Positions 29,592 through 42,504 of a stretch of 64,000 bases of DNA are shown piece after piece (position 1 is the first letter of the stretch; each line of letters opens with the position of its first letter). Both the position numbers and the translations under genes were made by a program. The notes below the pieces were generated by a model. The model saw nothing but the letters and a program-made list of their open reading frames with translations, made no database searches and was not told the DNA's origin. This stretch comes from Beverwykella pulmonaria (taxonomy: Eukaryota > Ascomycota > Dothideomycetes > Pleosporales > Melanommataceae): positions 2,354,263 through 2,418,262 of the forward strand of contig BCHH01000003.1 of the NCBI GenBank assembly GCA_001599595.1, in the 5' to 3' direction.

Positions 29592-31634
29592 GATGAAAGG
29601 TTAAGGGAAGAAGAATGGGTATAATGTTGGTAACGAAGGGTGGAGGAAGAACGAAGAGAACAGACGGAGGTGTGGTGTGGTGGTGTGGTCAGAGGCAGCG
29701 CTTGCACAGCCCAGCCGCGTCATGGCAAGCGCTAGTAAATCATCACGTGATTCAGCCCTACCTTACCAACTTTGCATGGCAGTCATGAAGAGCTTTACAA
29801 CGGTGTGAACGGATGTCAAAGAGTATGGCGTTTTATTAATCCTGACACCGTTAGATACAATCGAAATTTAAGTGAATTTTTTACTACCGGATTAATATGA
29901 ATTCCCATCTGTTTACACATCGGATAGAACTGAAGTAGCTGCCGCTAAAACCCCTTTCTCCGAGGCACTGGTATTGTCTAATTCTGATCTGAGGCGAATC
30001 ATGTACGATCTTCCTTTGCGCTCTATTTCTGCCGGGTGGGGGAATACGTAGCAAGTCAAATTATCCTAAAATCAAGTGTGGCTCTATAAACTACGCTTCA
30101 GGCAAGCAAGACATGGTCGAGACTTGCAATAAAGCAGACAATCGGATAAAGAGACTTAGTCGATTCGGTCTTCTCATGGGCAGTCTGGATAGGGTGGCTG
30201 CAAAATAGCCGGCCAGTGAGCGGAGAAACTGGTGACCCATTTACGGCATACCGTCCTATCTTGGAGTGAGACAGCTTCGATCACGTTGTACAGTCGGGGT
30301 CCGTAGATGCAACATAAGTCAAGCCGATTTCTTGCTGGAGCAGTGCAAATTGGTTTCCCAAGCGGGTCAGTGATCAGGCAACTGTGCCCTCGTCTTGCTG
30401 CCATTCCAGCTAACGTAGGGGAACTTGTGGGTGGCCATTCTCTCTGGCTCGGATTCAGATGCGGGGCATCAGTCTGTGACTCATTCCATGGTCTGGAAAT
30501 TGCCTCTCAACCGTGAGACCGTGCGATTGAGCCAGTAGGGGGGAGGTGCCGTGAAGGTCACTTCGATTTCTCGCCCGGGATGTCTCGTCTCATTGTTCGA
30601 TGCGGGATTTACGGTGCGTGTCTCGGTATGACTCCTACGCATCATGCGGTGTGCTGAAAGCCACCGTACTGTTTCCAAAGGATCTTGCCACATGTCTCTA
30701 TGTGTGCAGATTCTTTCGGTTTGCTTGGCCCGTTGCCGCAATTCAGTAGGTATGGAATAGAAGGACTGAGTCCGACTAGATTTTGACCGAGGAAACAAGA
30801 AGCTTCTAGTAATGAAATGCAAAAAGGACGCAAATGGAATCGAGATAGCCAAATATCTAGAATTTCTGTGACGACCGGATGTGAAGATGAGAAAGTGTGA
30901 TCAACTCCAAGTACTGGTGTTCTATCTGAAAAGACGTGCGCTTCTTCTAGCTCAACACCGGGAAGCAATCGCACGACATGGAGACGAAGGGGAACTAAAC
31001 GTGTGCATGTGCTGCTCGATGTAATCGGTCGCGTCTGAAGGCACTAGCAAAACGCGTGCGAGGAGCAAAGCAATTGACGTCTGCTGCGCAAAACACCGTT
31101 ACCATCATTTTGAATGGCAAGTTCGCGTTTCTATCCACTTTCCCGACATTATTCGAAGTATTGCAGCATCATTAGATACCGTTGTTGCTGTCGTGTGGTG
31201 GTGTCGCGATCGAAAGTGTGGTCGCGAGCGTGGTTTGGTTTTGGTGTTCTGCGGCTGACAGCCGAGGCGACTAGCGCCATTTTTTCTTTCGTAGCGATGC
31301 GCCCCTGCCAAACGACGCTGGTTTTCAAGTGCGAGCTTTCCAGCGTGTCCAACAGCCCGCCAAGCCCAGCATTTTAGACGGGAAAGTTGCAATCATGTTC
31401 CGCTGCCCCTCCCGACTCAGCCTAGCGCCACTTGTTTGCGCGCAGTGATCTTGAGGCACCCGCCGCCCTGCCCACCTATATATTCCGTCCCCCGCTACTT
31501 TTCGTTTTCTTTCTCTTCTCTTTCCACTCCACACAACTGCATCCCCACCCGCATCTCCATTTATCAACACACGCGCGCACGCGTCTCACCCAACAAACTC
31601 CATCAAAACCCATCAACACTAACACACTCCCATC
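29592..31634. other. 2 kb intergenic region with the histone H4 promoter at its right end
   Basis: No gene is supported. A TATA-like TATATATT at 31477-31484 and a pyrimidine- and CAC-rich leader precede the H4 start. No histone H3 gene is present, although in many fungi H3 and H4 are divergently paired. Confidence 0.55.
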
Positions 31635-32261
<627 letters not shown>

Positions 32262-32643
32262 GCTTTTCAGTCACGTCTCGTCTCGACTATTCACTTCGTC
32301 TCTGCTCGAGTTACGTTTGGTTTCTCGTCAAAAGTCGGTGTGGATATCGTGGCTTGTTTCATTCAGATAGGATTTATGGCATGGATATTGGTCTTCGGCG
32401 TTAAGGGCATGGGTTATGGTGGCTCCATGATTTCATGATCTACAGTCGAAGGGACTCACGTTTTCGAATGGCGAGAGCCTCTTCACTGTGACTGCAATAG
32501 TCAATACAAAACCTTCAATGATGCTTTCGTCCCATCTCTACCATCTGTTCACCATGCATGTCCCACTAGGTCGTTGTCTATTCACTTGGTGCAAGTTCTT
32601 GCTCTTTGTTCTTCATTCGGCCCCTTGATGTTCAATCATTGCC

Positions 32644-33366
32644 TCAGCCTTTCGCATTCACCCAGCTTTCCACGGCTTTAACGATGTCCCTGCACTCGCT
32701 TGTGACTCCAAACAATCCTCCCTCCACTCTGATAGCTTCTAGACTCCATTTCTTCAGCTCGTCATCCACACTCTCCACGCCATCCTCGACCACCAGCACG
32801 TCATAGCCCCGATCACTCGCATCCCTCACCGTGCTGCTGACGCACGCATCGGCCGTCACCCCGCAAACCACCAAATTCCTAATACCTCTACATCTCAACG
32901 CAGCATCTAACTCTGTATGAGCAAACGCACTTCTCCCCGGCTTATCAATAATCGGCTCTCTAGGTAGGGGACACAGCTCTGAAATAATATCATGACCCCT
33001 CTCGCCTCTAATCAACAGTCTCCCTAGGGGGCCCTGCGATCCTATCCGCGCCCCATTCACGCCCGATCTATGCCGCTCTCTCGACGATATAGTGGCCATG
33101 TGGACTTCGTGACCTTCGCGCGTATGATAGATTGGGAAGCCTGCGCGTCGGAAAGTGGATAACAGCGAGACGAGCCGCGGGATTATGGCTTGGAAGCGTG
33201 ATATGGAGTAGCCTTGCGAGGAGAGATAGCCGCCTTCCGAGAGGAAGTCGCGCTGCATGTCGATTATTAGGAGTGCGGTGGTGGTGGGATTGAGGGAGGA
33301 GTCGTGTGGCCAGGCGTAGGGGCGCGAGGTCGGGACTTGGGTTGTCATGGTGGGTGTGGTGGACAT
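32644..33366 (-). CDS. isochorismatase-family cysteine hydrolase
   Basis: 240 residues, single exon, ATG at 33366, TGA at 32644. The alpha/beta hydrolase of the isochorismatase superfamily uses an Asp-Lys-Cys triad; all three are seen: Asp in ALLIIDMQRDFLSEGGY (about residue 36), Lys in IIDKPGRSAFAHTELD, and Cys in GVTADACVSSTVRDASDRGY. A non-proline cis-peptide site (GVTA) precedes the Cys as usual. The P-G-R-S-A-F and C-V-S-S-T patterns are nearer to amidohydrolases of the biuret/ureidoacrylate type than to nicotinamidases, but the substrate cannot be read from sequence. No targeting signal is seen, so it is probably cytosolic. It is convergent with histone H4. Confidence 0.92.
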   Translation of the reverse strand: MSTTPTMTTQVPTSRPYAWPHDSSLNPTTTALLIIDMQRDFLSEGGYLSSQGYSISRFQAIIPRLVSLLSTFRRAGFPIYHTREGHEVHMATISSRERHRSGVNGARIGSQGPLGRLLIRGERGHDIISELCPLPREPIIDKPGRSAFAHTELDAALRCRGIRNLVVCGVTADACVSSTVRDASDRGYDVLVVEDGVESVDDELKKWSLEAIRVEGGLFGVTSECRDIVKAVESWVNAKG

Positions 33367-34315
33367 TGTGATTGCGGATCTTCAAGAAGACATTGAGTTG
33401 GGGAATAGGGAAGGCGATGAGGAATTGAGATTGGGAAGGAAATAGAGGAAGGAGACGAATTAAGCGGTGAAGATTATGCGTTTTGCGGGTTGGCGCGTAT
33501 ACCGGACTTTTCTGCTAGAGCGAATCGGTACCTGAGATCGAAAATTTTGCCATTGCTGGATGAGATATGAATTCACATCCTCTTTGTGAGGGTGTCGTGG
33601 TGAAGAAGCGCATGCTTTGGTGCATGGTGTGATTGAAGACTTGCGTCTGTAACGTTGTGTTAATGGCCCACATATCTTTCCGGCGGCATTTGTATCCTAA
33701 AATATAGGTCTGGGATATTCGGATAACCGTTACGTGGGATTTGTGTGTCAAATGACAGAATCAAGAGTTGATGTCCTCGGGACGGTTTACCTACCCAAGG
33801 TAGCGCGGACCACCCTTCACCCATGTCGTTTCCAACCGTATCCGTCCCACCTTCGTCCTTTCTTTAATTATCCCACGCATCACCAATTCCTCAACTGGGT
33901 AGGCCTCACATATACACAAAGCTTCAATATTGTAATGGGGCCGAAGACCTACACAACCGGCATCGTCATTGCATCGCCCAAGAGCTCTGATTTGCACATC
34001 CCGCAGACAAATTTCTATCCAGCTACTACCACGCAATCATTGACCAATCGCTTCCACAAAACTCTCCGATAAGAAGACGCGAACCCTCGCATCGGATACC
34101 GGTGCGGGTGCATCTATCTGCAGACGCCGCTGCTATCAGTGCCGGACGAGATGGTTGACGCAGAAATGGTAATGGCATGCGGCTGGCGATAGATCGTCGC
34201 CTTTTGGGGACTATATATGTGGACTGGTAGTCCGTTGTGGATTCATGTTCTCTTTTTAATCGACTTCGTCTGCCCTCTTTTCAAGTCTTGCACGTCCAAT
34301 TGTTTGGTGTGCATT
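33367..34315. other. divergent intergenic region
   Basis: Holds promoters for the hydrolase (minus) and the permease (plus). A TATA-like CTATATATGTGG at about 34210 lies ~105 nt before the permease ATG. The plus frame 33734-34072 has no motif. Confidence 0.5.
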
Positions 34316-36037
34316 ATGGCGTCGCCGTCAGAGTCAGCGAATGTCTTCGATGAGAGCACCAGCGATGATGCGGTGCTAGAGCAGCTTGGGTACACTCAAG
34401 GTACGCGATCCTCGGTTCCTCTATAATGCCATCTGATTATAAGCTGCTGATACCCCACAGAGCTCAAGCGCAGCTTTGGCCTCATTGGAATGGTTGGATT
34501 CTCCTTCAGCATTGTCACCAGCTGGACAGCTCTCAGCGGCGTCTTGATCATTGGTGTTGAATCTGGAGGCCCGCCTGTCATGATTTGGGGGTGGCTTGCG
34601 GTCTGTCTGATGACACTGACTGTGGCCTACTCCATGGCAGAGATGTGCTCGGCGTATCCAGTCGCAGGCGGGCAATATTCATGGGTTGCGATACTGGCAC
34701 CGCAGCGATGGGCAAGAGGACTATCCTATGTTTGCGGCTGGTTTATGCTAATAGGTATGCCATGCTCGTAACACTTTCGAGCTTGAGAACTAATCATGGG
34801 AAGGCATACTCGCCATGGGAGCGACGAACAATTTCGTCGCGGCCAATTACATACTGGGCACTGCCCAGCTCAACCACCCCACGTATACAATTGAACGATG
34901 GCACACAGTCCTGGTCACGTATCTCGTCACTTTTGTCGCCGCAGTATCCAATATCTTCCTTCCGCATATGCTCGATAGAATCTCCAAAGGAATTCTGGTT
35001 TGGAATATTACCGCCTTCTTCGTCTGCTTCATTACCATCCTCGCGACCAATGACCACAAGCAATCGTCAAGCTTCGTCTTCAGCGAGTTCCAAAATTTCA
35101 CAGGCTTCAGCGGGTCATACACTGCGATTTTGGGGCTCCTCCAGAGTGCCTTTGGAATGTGTTGCTACGACGCCCCTTCGCATATGACGGAAGAAATCAA
35201 GAACGCGCGCAAACAAGCCCCCCGCGCAATTGTCATGTCGGTTTACATTGGCGCTGTGACGGGCTTTATCTTCTTGATCTCCCTCTGTTTCTGTATAGGG
35301 GACCTTGAAAGCACGGCAGGGACTCCAACTGGCGTGCCGACCATTGAGATCTTCTTCAACTCGACTGGAAGTGTAGGCGGCGCATCTGCACTGGCCTCGT
35401 TCATTTCTGTCATCGTTCTGGTGTGCGCCAATTCTTTGATGGCGGAGGGCTCGCGCGCCGTGTTTGCGTTTGCTCGAGACCATGGCCTACCCTTCTCTCA
35501 AACCTTCAGCAAGGTGTGGAAGAAGAGGCAGGTGCCTGTTCACGCTGTCCTCTTGACTGCCGTGGTGCAAATTGCTTTCAATTCGATCTACTTTGGGACG
35601 TTAACGGGGTTCAACACCGTCATCTCCATCGCAACGCAAGGATTCTGTAGGTTTCTCGTCTCTGTCTCCTCGCTGCTCAGTAGCTGATATGTCCAGATCT
35701 TTCGTATGCCATGCCACTCCTCTCTCGCATTCTCGCCCATGTATCTGGCAGGAAGCACCGTCTTGAAGGGCCATACTCTTTGGGGCGATATGGACTCGGT
35801 CTAAATATTGTCGGGTTTCTCTTCCTGACGTTCTGCTGCATCACGTTCAACTTCCCTTCCGTCAGTCCAGTGGACAGCGAGAACATGAACTACACGTCAG
35901 CAGCGACTGGCGTGGTAATGCTGATTAGTCTCATTACCTGGCTTACCACGGGGAGGAAGCGGTTCACGGGTCCAGATGCGGGCCACTTGCTTGATGTTGG
36001 GAGGGGAGAGGTGGCAGCAACGGAGGCAAAGATTTGA
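34316..36037 (+). CDS. amino acid/GABA/choline permease (APC superfamily)
   Basis: Four exons: 34316-34400, 34461-34754, 34804-35646 and 35697-36037, joining to 520 residues. Donors are gtacgc, gtatgc and gtaggt; acceptors are cacag, gggaag and tccag. The transporter has about 12 membrane segments. The N-terminal ELKRSFGLIGMVGFSFSIVT and the following G-G-P-P-V-M-I-W-G-W form the conserved TM1-TM2 substrate-site region. YPVAGGQYSWVAILAP, SHMTEEIKNARKQAPRAIVM and EGSRAVFAFARDHGLPFS are characteristic of the Uga4/Hnm1 group of fungal permeases, which carry GABA, choline or related amines across the plasma or vacuolar membrane. The ligand within the group is not decidable. TGA is at 36035. Confidence 0.92.
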
Positions 36038-37739
36038 TATGCAGTCTCAGCGGTAGATGAAAGGTGGATGGCGGCACAGCGTCAATACAAGCATACTTAT
36101 TCGGAGTGTTTGAAGGCTCGGGATGATCCTGCAGCGCTGTTCGGAGACGTTTCAATTGATCCTTGGAGATGCTCAAAGGCCACGTTCGACATGCGGTGCC
36201 GCGCCCTGCTGAATGTAAGAAACAGGATCAGATTGATTTCTTTCTCACCAGGAGTCCTGGCCTACCTATATAGGTAGGCCAGCTTGCTATCAATCAGATG
36301 AACGTGTACCGGTAAGTCCTGATGGGTACGAGCATGATGTGATCGAAACATGATGGTGGCTTCTAGAAACAAACACACATACACACACCATGTACCAGCC
36401 CAACCTCGTCCACATATCGAAGAAATGTTATCGCAGGCAAACTTGGTGGCTGACAGGGGTTGTGTTAGTAAGTTTGCGTTGTTCTCATCACATGTACAGA
36501 CGTCATCGCGCGGGCTGCAGGGTTGCGGGCAAGTAATAAAGCAGTATACCACAGGGATAACCAGGTCTTGTTCTGACTGCACACGTCTCCAAGCATCGGG
36601 GGAAGGGTCCCCACCAGAAATTGACACAATGGCCCGCGTGGGCCAAAACCGTGGGAACCGTGACAAGGCGGCGGATCGCCTCCAAGGTCGCACGTTGGGC
36701 TAGGGATTCGAGGCTCAGCAACAGATTGCGGGAGAGCTACGTTAGGCAGATCTGTCGCTGTGAGGCTGCTAGGCCATGGTTACGGTGCAAGATGCAAACG
36801 AGGTGGTGCTGAGAGACCGGCGCTAGGGCCAGGTATCCCGGCCACGGTCGCTGTTGCTTGACTGTGCCCGCCACCGTGGCATGAACATTGGGTTGCGAGC
36901 TCGACGGGCGCCGTTCTGTGCCTCTGCTCGCCGCGCGGTGCTGGTTTGAGGTCGGAGGCGTGCGGGCCCGTACGGCAGATTCTGCCAACGTGACAGATGG
37001 GCAGCCACAGCCTGGTGAAGGGCAGCTGGGAGACGGCGAGCGGTAGCGGCGCCGGCTCGCTCTGGATTGCGCAGGCGTCCTCATCGCGCGGACTGACCGG
37101 TTGCAGGCGTGCAGCGAGTGCCGCGAGTGCTCTGGGGGGAATTGGGGACTGGGCTGCAGCACCGCGGGCCACTGCGGTTGGCTGCACTCGGCGTCGACTG
37201 GCCAGATTTGGTTGCGGTGTTGCGCGCCCGGTGAAGCGACGACGTCATCGTATGCGAAGACGAGGAAGCCGCACATGGGGCGTGCCCAACCTGCTCAGAG
37301 CGCGCACTCACCCCACCGCGGCAGCAGCACACAGACAGGGCTCTCCCACCAAGGCCAGCTCGCCGTAACAGCAGGTCTTGAGGGCGCAGCCTTGCCCGCG
37401 ACACCTAGTTAATCCTGCCTCTCCCCTCTCGTCCCGCCCTCTTCCTTCTTCACTGCTCCACCATCCATCCATCCACCCACCCATCCACCTAGCCTGCCCG
37501 CCGACCTGCCGCCGCGCCAGGCCGCCGTCCGCACTCTCTCACCAAACCCACCCACCGCGCCTTCCCGCGGATCCTAGGCATTCCTCCCGGCACCTGCCAT
37601 CTGAGAAATACTGTGCAAGCCCAGACCGGCTCACCTACCCCTCGCCATACCTGCCCGGTAAACCCCAACACGCTACCCCACCAACACCACCACGGGAATC
37701 GTGCGGCACGCAGCCTCTCCCAACGAGCCAGGTGCCGCC
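36038..37739. other. 1.7 kb intergenic region, GC-rich on the right
   Basis: Contains a perfect 26-bp palindrome at 36257-36282 (listed separately). From about 36800 to 37400 the DNA is GC-rich with chance frames on both strands, probably promoter and leader of the gene at 37740. 37440-37740 is very pyrimidine-rich (CACCCA/CCATCC units), as in fungal leaders. Confidence 0.5.
36257..36282. repeat. 26-bp perfect palindrome
   Basis: CTGGCCTACCTA followed by its exact reverse complement around a central TA. It lies ~220 nt beyond the permease stop and could form a hairpin or bind a dimeric factor. Confidence 0.9.
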
Positions 37740-39623
37740 ATGTCGCGACGCTATCCCACCGCCGAGCTCTATGAAGAGCGCCAGCGCGACTTCTATCGCG
37801 GCGGCAACCGCAGCGAGCGCAGCTACGACGAGCTGGACATCGAGCTCAACCGCTCCCACGGCGACCCGCGTCGGAGCGCCCCAGACTTCTTCCGCGAAGA
37901 ATACAATCGATCGGCCGGCCCACTCGTCGTCCACGAGCGACGAGAAGAAGAAGTCACGCGAGGCCCCGTTCGTCGCCGCGAGGTCGAGCAAGATGCCGTC
38001 GTAATCCGCAGCCGGCCTCCGCCTTCCGCGCCCAGTGTGAGGGAAGTGGAACGGGAGGAGATCAGCATACGCCGTGGTGAGAGCGAGCGCCGCCGCCCGC
38101 GAGAGGTCGACAGAGAAGAGACCGACATCAGGATTCGGACTCGCGAGCAGTCCAGGCCTCGTCCACCCCCGACCGAGGTCCGCGAAGTCGAGCGCGAGGA
38201 CATCACCTTCCGCCGTGGAGGCGGTCCCCCACGACCCCGCGAAGTCGACATTGAGCGCGAAGAGGTCAGATTCCGAGAACGAGAACCGCCACGCCGTGAC
38301 GTAGAGCGCGATGAGATCACGTTTCGCCATGAGCATCGCGAGGAGAGCCGCCACGGCAGAGAGCGGGACGTCGAGAAAGACTCCATCACCATCCGCGGCC
38401 GCGAGAGGAGTCTGCCCCCTCCACGGTCGTCTCGAGGAGAGCTGGTCGCGAGAGAGCGCGAGGAATTCATAGTCCGTCGCCGTGAACCTTCTCCGCCGCC
38501 TCGCGAGGTCGTCAAAGACCAAATCATTATCCGCCGCCGCGAGCGCTCCCCGTCCCCAGCCCCTCTGCCTCCACCGCCACCGCCACCTCCAGAGCCAGAA
38601 ATCAGGCCTCCGATTATTCAGGAGATTATCACGCATCATCGGCATATCGACCATGGTAGGTTAAGCCCACAAACATTTAAAGGTCGCACTTCTCACGATT
38701 TTGCAGGTGTGGAACGAGCTCGATCGCCAACCCCGCCCCCACCGCCCCCGTCACCTCCCCGCGATGACATCCTCGATATCTCCATCCGCCGACGAGAGTA
38801 AGAACCCCTATCATCCAATTTTTTCTTTCTTTTTCTTTTTTTCTGCTGTATACTAATAAGCCGTGAAGAAGTAGAGGCGGAAGAGCCTACGATGAAGACA
38901 TCATCTATGAGCGCGAGACATCAGAGCGAAGATCCCGAGACATGCAGATTAGCCAGACGCGCGGGCGATCACTGAGTGCTCCCAAGCGCCGTTTTACAGC
39001 TCCCGTTGACAGCGAGTTCGGAGAGGAGGCAGAGTACTACAATCGCAAGGCGATGGAGCGTGCCTACCCCGGCGAGGCGATCAACGGAGCAACCAGGGAC
39101 TGGGCAATCGTTGATGTACCACCCGGGACAAGCCGTGTCCGCATGGACGGCGTTGGAGGTGGCGCTCAGGAAATCTCTTGGCAACGTTACAATGGTGTCC
39201 GCCGCTCAAAGTTTCTCAGTGGAGACGAGGAGGTCGCCACTGATTTCGGCATACCCCCAGTAGGACAAACGAAGAAGAAGGACATGTGGACAGAGATCAC
39301 GAAGGATCTTGTCCTCAGGGAGGCCATTGATGCCATGGGCTATGATTGCGAAGAGACAGACTATTTCTTCTACGTTATGGAGTACCTCCGATATGTACGT
39401 TGTATTTCTACTCTTTTCTCGGGTCTAAAGCTAATTTCTATTGCAGGAAGATGTTCTCCACCTGGTCGAAATCTCCGACGACATCCGCCGAAAGCGCAAG
39501 TCCCGCATTCGACAGATCGAGTTCGAGCGCGAGGAGATTCGCGACCGACGACCCGTTGGTTGGGACGACCGCTACTACGAGCACGAAGTGACATACGACC
39601 GACACCGACACCGATATAGATGA
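37740..39623 (+). CDS. Arg/Glu-rich repeat protein (DUF8035-type), four exons
   Basis: Exons 37740-38655, 38707-38797, 38875-39394 and 39447-39623 give 567 residues. The ATG at 37740 is in gccgccATGT; upstream codons start only from a GTG. Introns use gtaggt/gcag, gtaaga/gtag (branch TACTAAT) and gtacgt/gcag. The first 300 residues hold about ten units of (E/D)-V-(E/D)-x-(E/D)-x-I-x-(I/F)-R-x-R, for example EVEREEISIRRGE, EVEREDITFRRGG and DVERDEITFRHEH. A run of prolines follows (PAPLPPPPPPPPEPE). The folded C-terminal part (RAYPGEAINGATRDWAIVDV, ISWQRYNGVRRSKFLSGDEE, VLREAIDAMGYDCEETDYFF, YLRYEDVLHLVEISDDIRRK) is the segment I associate with fungal DUF8035 proteins. Its function is unknown; alternating charge suggests a self-associating scaffold. 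Confidence 0.9.
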
Positions 39624-40832
39624 ACGTCTTGGATGCATGAACCAAGCTCGAATTACCCACGATTGCCGAATCCAATCGCCTCATTGATTCTCTAGAACGC
39701 GTCTCCAGTTCCCACCAACACCTACCAATTTCCTCCTTATAGAATCTCAGCATGTTTTTCACTCCCAACCGACTGTTTCTCCGTTCCCGAGTCAGAAGGC
39801 TGCCAATCTGACGGCGAGACATGCGGATTGCTCCAATCCCGCCGTGCCCCGTCACTCACACCAGGAGGCGGCAGGACTGCCATGGACTTCTACTCTCCAG
39901 CAGTTTTCTCGACAAAAGTTTGAGGATGATACCAAACGAATTTACGATATGACATCATTACGACCCGTGTTGGCGTTTCTCTCTTAGATGTCTGAGAGGG
40001 CACAGTCGCGGCTTTTGAACCTGCATACCTTTACGACTCTCATGACCAGCATCAGGCGAGTGAGGAAGAGATGGCTTGTGATTTCCCTTTTTTTTCTTGT
40101 TTCCATTTCTTTGCAGTTTATTCAGGACCCAGGATATGGCTTATGGAGTGGAGGGTTGTATTTCTTCGATTCTGTCCAGCAACTTCAGTTCGGTATATAT
40201 ATATATAAATATATATAATTCAATGGCACGATTATGAACAGAGATTGGTAGTTTCACCGATTGCAAGCTGCGTCCTTTCCGGAAGAATGAGGGCAGTGCA
40301 GTGCAACGCGATGCATTTGATATATTAGGCGAAGCAGCGCCCAAAAGGGACAGGCGCCCGCTCCCCGCTTCGCCGACCACACACATTCTACCTCACGCAA
40401 GGCTGACAGTGGTGACCACGCACGATTTATTGCTGTCTAAAAATACCACGGCCAGCGAGGGCGATTTCATGTAGCGCCCAAGGTCTTGGTCTCACACTGC
40501 GCAGCTGCGCTGCTGCGCTGCATTTGTGGTTGGCGAGCACCCCTGGCTTTGGGCAAGAAGTGTAAGCGCCCTGTTTCGCCGGTGCTGGTATGCTATTGGC
40601 CGGCGAGCCTCCTTGCAGCAGGACGACAAGCTGTCGAAGCGCTGGACAGTGTTTCAATAAGAGGGTGAGATGGAGGGCGTATAAGGCGAGCGTTGGCCCC
40701 GACAGCTGTTCGCAGCCCGGGGAATTTTCTCGCGTTAATCCTACGGTCTATGACAACTATTCTCCGTCGGACTTCACTTCTTCGCACCTTCGTTTGCGTT
40801 TGATTGCGCGTATTTTGATGCGCTGAGTTACG
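39624..40832. other. intergenic, no supportable gene
   Basis: Holds the 3' UTR of the preceding gene, an AT dinucleotide run at about 40193-40217 and the promoter of the next gene. No coding frame has motifs. Confidence 0.5.
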
Positions 40833-42504
40833 ATGAAGAGGTTCGAGAGCGTTGTTGCGCTGCTAGGCGCGCTGCTGGCTTGTATGTGCCTTCTTTTTCC
40901 TTTCCTTTCTTTTTCCCCGGATACCAGAGCGTAGGAGTCTGGGTGTCTTACTTGCATCCTCCTTTTTCATTGTCTATCTTCAAATTCGTGTTTTGAGTGC
41001 TGGGACACCGAACTAAACTGACGTTTCTCTAGTCTGGCCCTCATTGGCACATGCCGAGGCCGCAGCGGTCAAAGCATCGACCTTCTTCCTCGCCGAAACA
41101 GAAACACAGTTCTCGGTCAATATCGCGAATGAAACTAGCGATGTCTTCATATACTTTACGAGTCCGGCATACTCGTGGGTCGGCGTCGGGTTTGGGGAGG
41201 ACATGGCGAAGAGCTTCATGCTGATCATGTATCCGTCGAAAGATGGCAACAGTACGATATGCCCCACCTCTAGATCAGGGAACAGCATCTACGTTTCAAA
41301 GACGGAAAGCTGACCTGTATCCGAACTGTAGATGTCACCGTAAGCCCGCGCATCGCAACCGGTCGCTCCGAACCCAGTGTCGTGCACGACGTCCAACTCG
41401 AAACGCTCAACGGCACCGGCATCGTCGACGAGATGTTCGTCCTCAAAGCCGTGTGTCGCAACTGTCGCGTCTGGCCCGGCGGCTTCCTCAACGCCGACAA
41501 CGCCGCGCATCCCATGATATACGCCTTCGGCCCCGGAAACAAACTGCAATCCAACGCCCTCGATGCCCCGCTCCAACGACACATCAGATATGGACGGTTT
41601 ACGATGGATATGGCAGCGGCGAAGGGCACTGGTGGTGTACCAGCCGCGAGCTCGGCGTCGAGTGGTGTGGTGATGCTTGGGGGCATGACAAAAGATCATG
41701 ATCGCGCGAATCTGGCGCATGCCGTCTGTGGTAGCATTGCGCTGTTTGTACTATGGCCGTTAAATGTGGTCCTTGCGGGGTTCTTCAGGAGGATAGGGAT
41801 CCATGTCGGCATGTCGGTCGGCATACTAGTCTTCCTCATCATTTCTTACGCCCTGGGCATCTTGACATCGGGGGAATTCAATCGGGTACGTTTCTTCCGC
41901 TCCTCTTTCCTGACTTTCGTAACTAACAGATGTACTTCTATAGTCTAAATCCTTCACCTCACCCCACCAGATCCTTGCCTTCCTCAGCCTCGTCCCGATC
42001 CTCGTCCTCAGCATCCTCCCCATAAAACGTATCGCCGCCCTCTCCCCCAAGATACCGCGTCTCCATGCCCCCATCTCCACTCTCACGTTCTTCTTCCTCG
42101 TCCTCACCGGTGGGTTGGGCTTACACCTCTCATCCTCGTCCCGTCCTATCATCATGGCGTATGCCGCCATCGCTCTGCTCGCATTCGCCTTCATCACATT
42201 ACTTCAAATGTGGATACGGCGGCGGGGCTCCGCGTACGCAAGAGCGAATACAAGGAAGAGACTAGGTGAGGAAGATGAGAGGGATTTGGTGCTGGCCAAA
42301 TTTGGTGTGGGGAGGAAGTTGGGGTTCGGTGGGTATGAGGAGGAGAATCGGAGTGCGAGCGCAGCTAGCAGTGATGGAGTGTATAAGGATCCGGCACATA
42401 TCAGGAGTGCGAGTGCGAATGGTGGGTTGTATGGCGGTGGGACGATGCCCGGACCGCAGTATTTGATGAATATGCATCCTGGTGTGCCGGTTCATCGGTG
42501 GTGA
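40833..42504 (+). CDS. DOMON-cytochrome b561 membrane protein
   Basis: Four exons: 40833-40881, 41033-41251, 41332-41885 and 41944-42504, joining to 460 residues. Introns have gtatgt, gtacga and gtacgt donors, and ctctag, ctgtag and tatag acceptors. The signal peptide is MKRFESVVALLGALLAFWPS, cut after AHA. Then comes a DOMON domain (YFTSPAYSWVGVGFGEDMAK; KAVCRNCRVWPGGFLNADNA), the haem-binding fold related to the cellobiose dehydrogenase cytochrome. The C-terminal half has about five membrane segments, starting NLAHAVCGSIALFVLWPLNV with its His, as in cytochrome b561. Such proteins move electrons across the plasma membrane and are often linked to ferric reduction. The cytosolic tail (~80 residues) is Gly/Ser-rich. 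Exon 2 can be misread as terminating in the intron; the phase-1 join fixes this. Confidence 0.9.

Noticed and set aside
30481..30974. Minus-strand frames of 110-123 codons
   Set aside because: Overlapping frames in different phases with no shared motif; treated as chance.
37635..38654. 339-codon minus-strand frame opposite the Arg/Glu repeat gene
   Set aside because: Shadow of a GC-rich repetitive exon; no motif. The plus strand has matching introns and conserved C-terminal exons.
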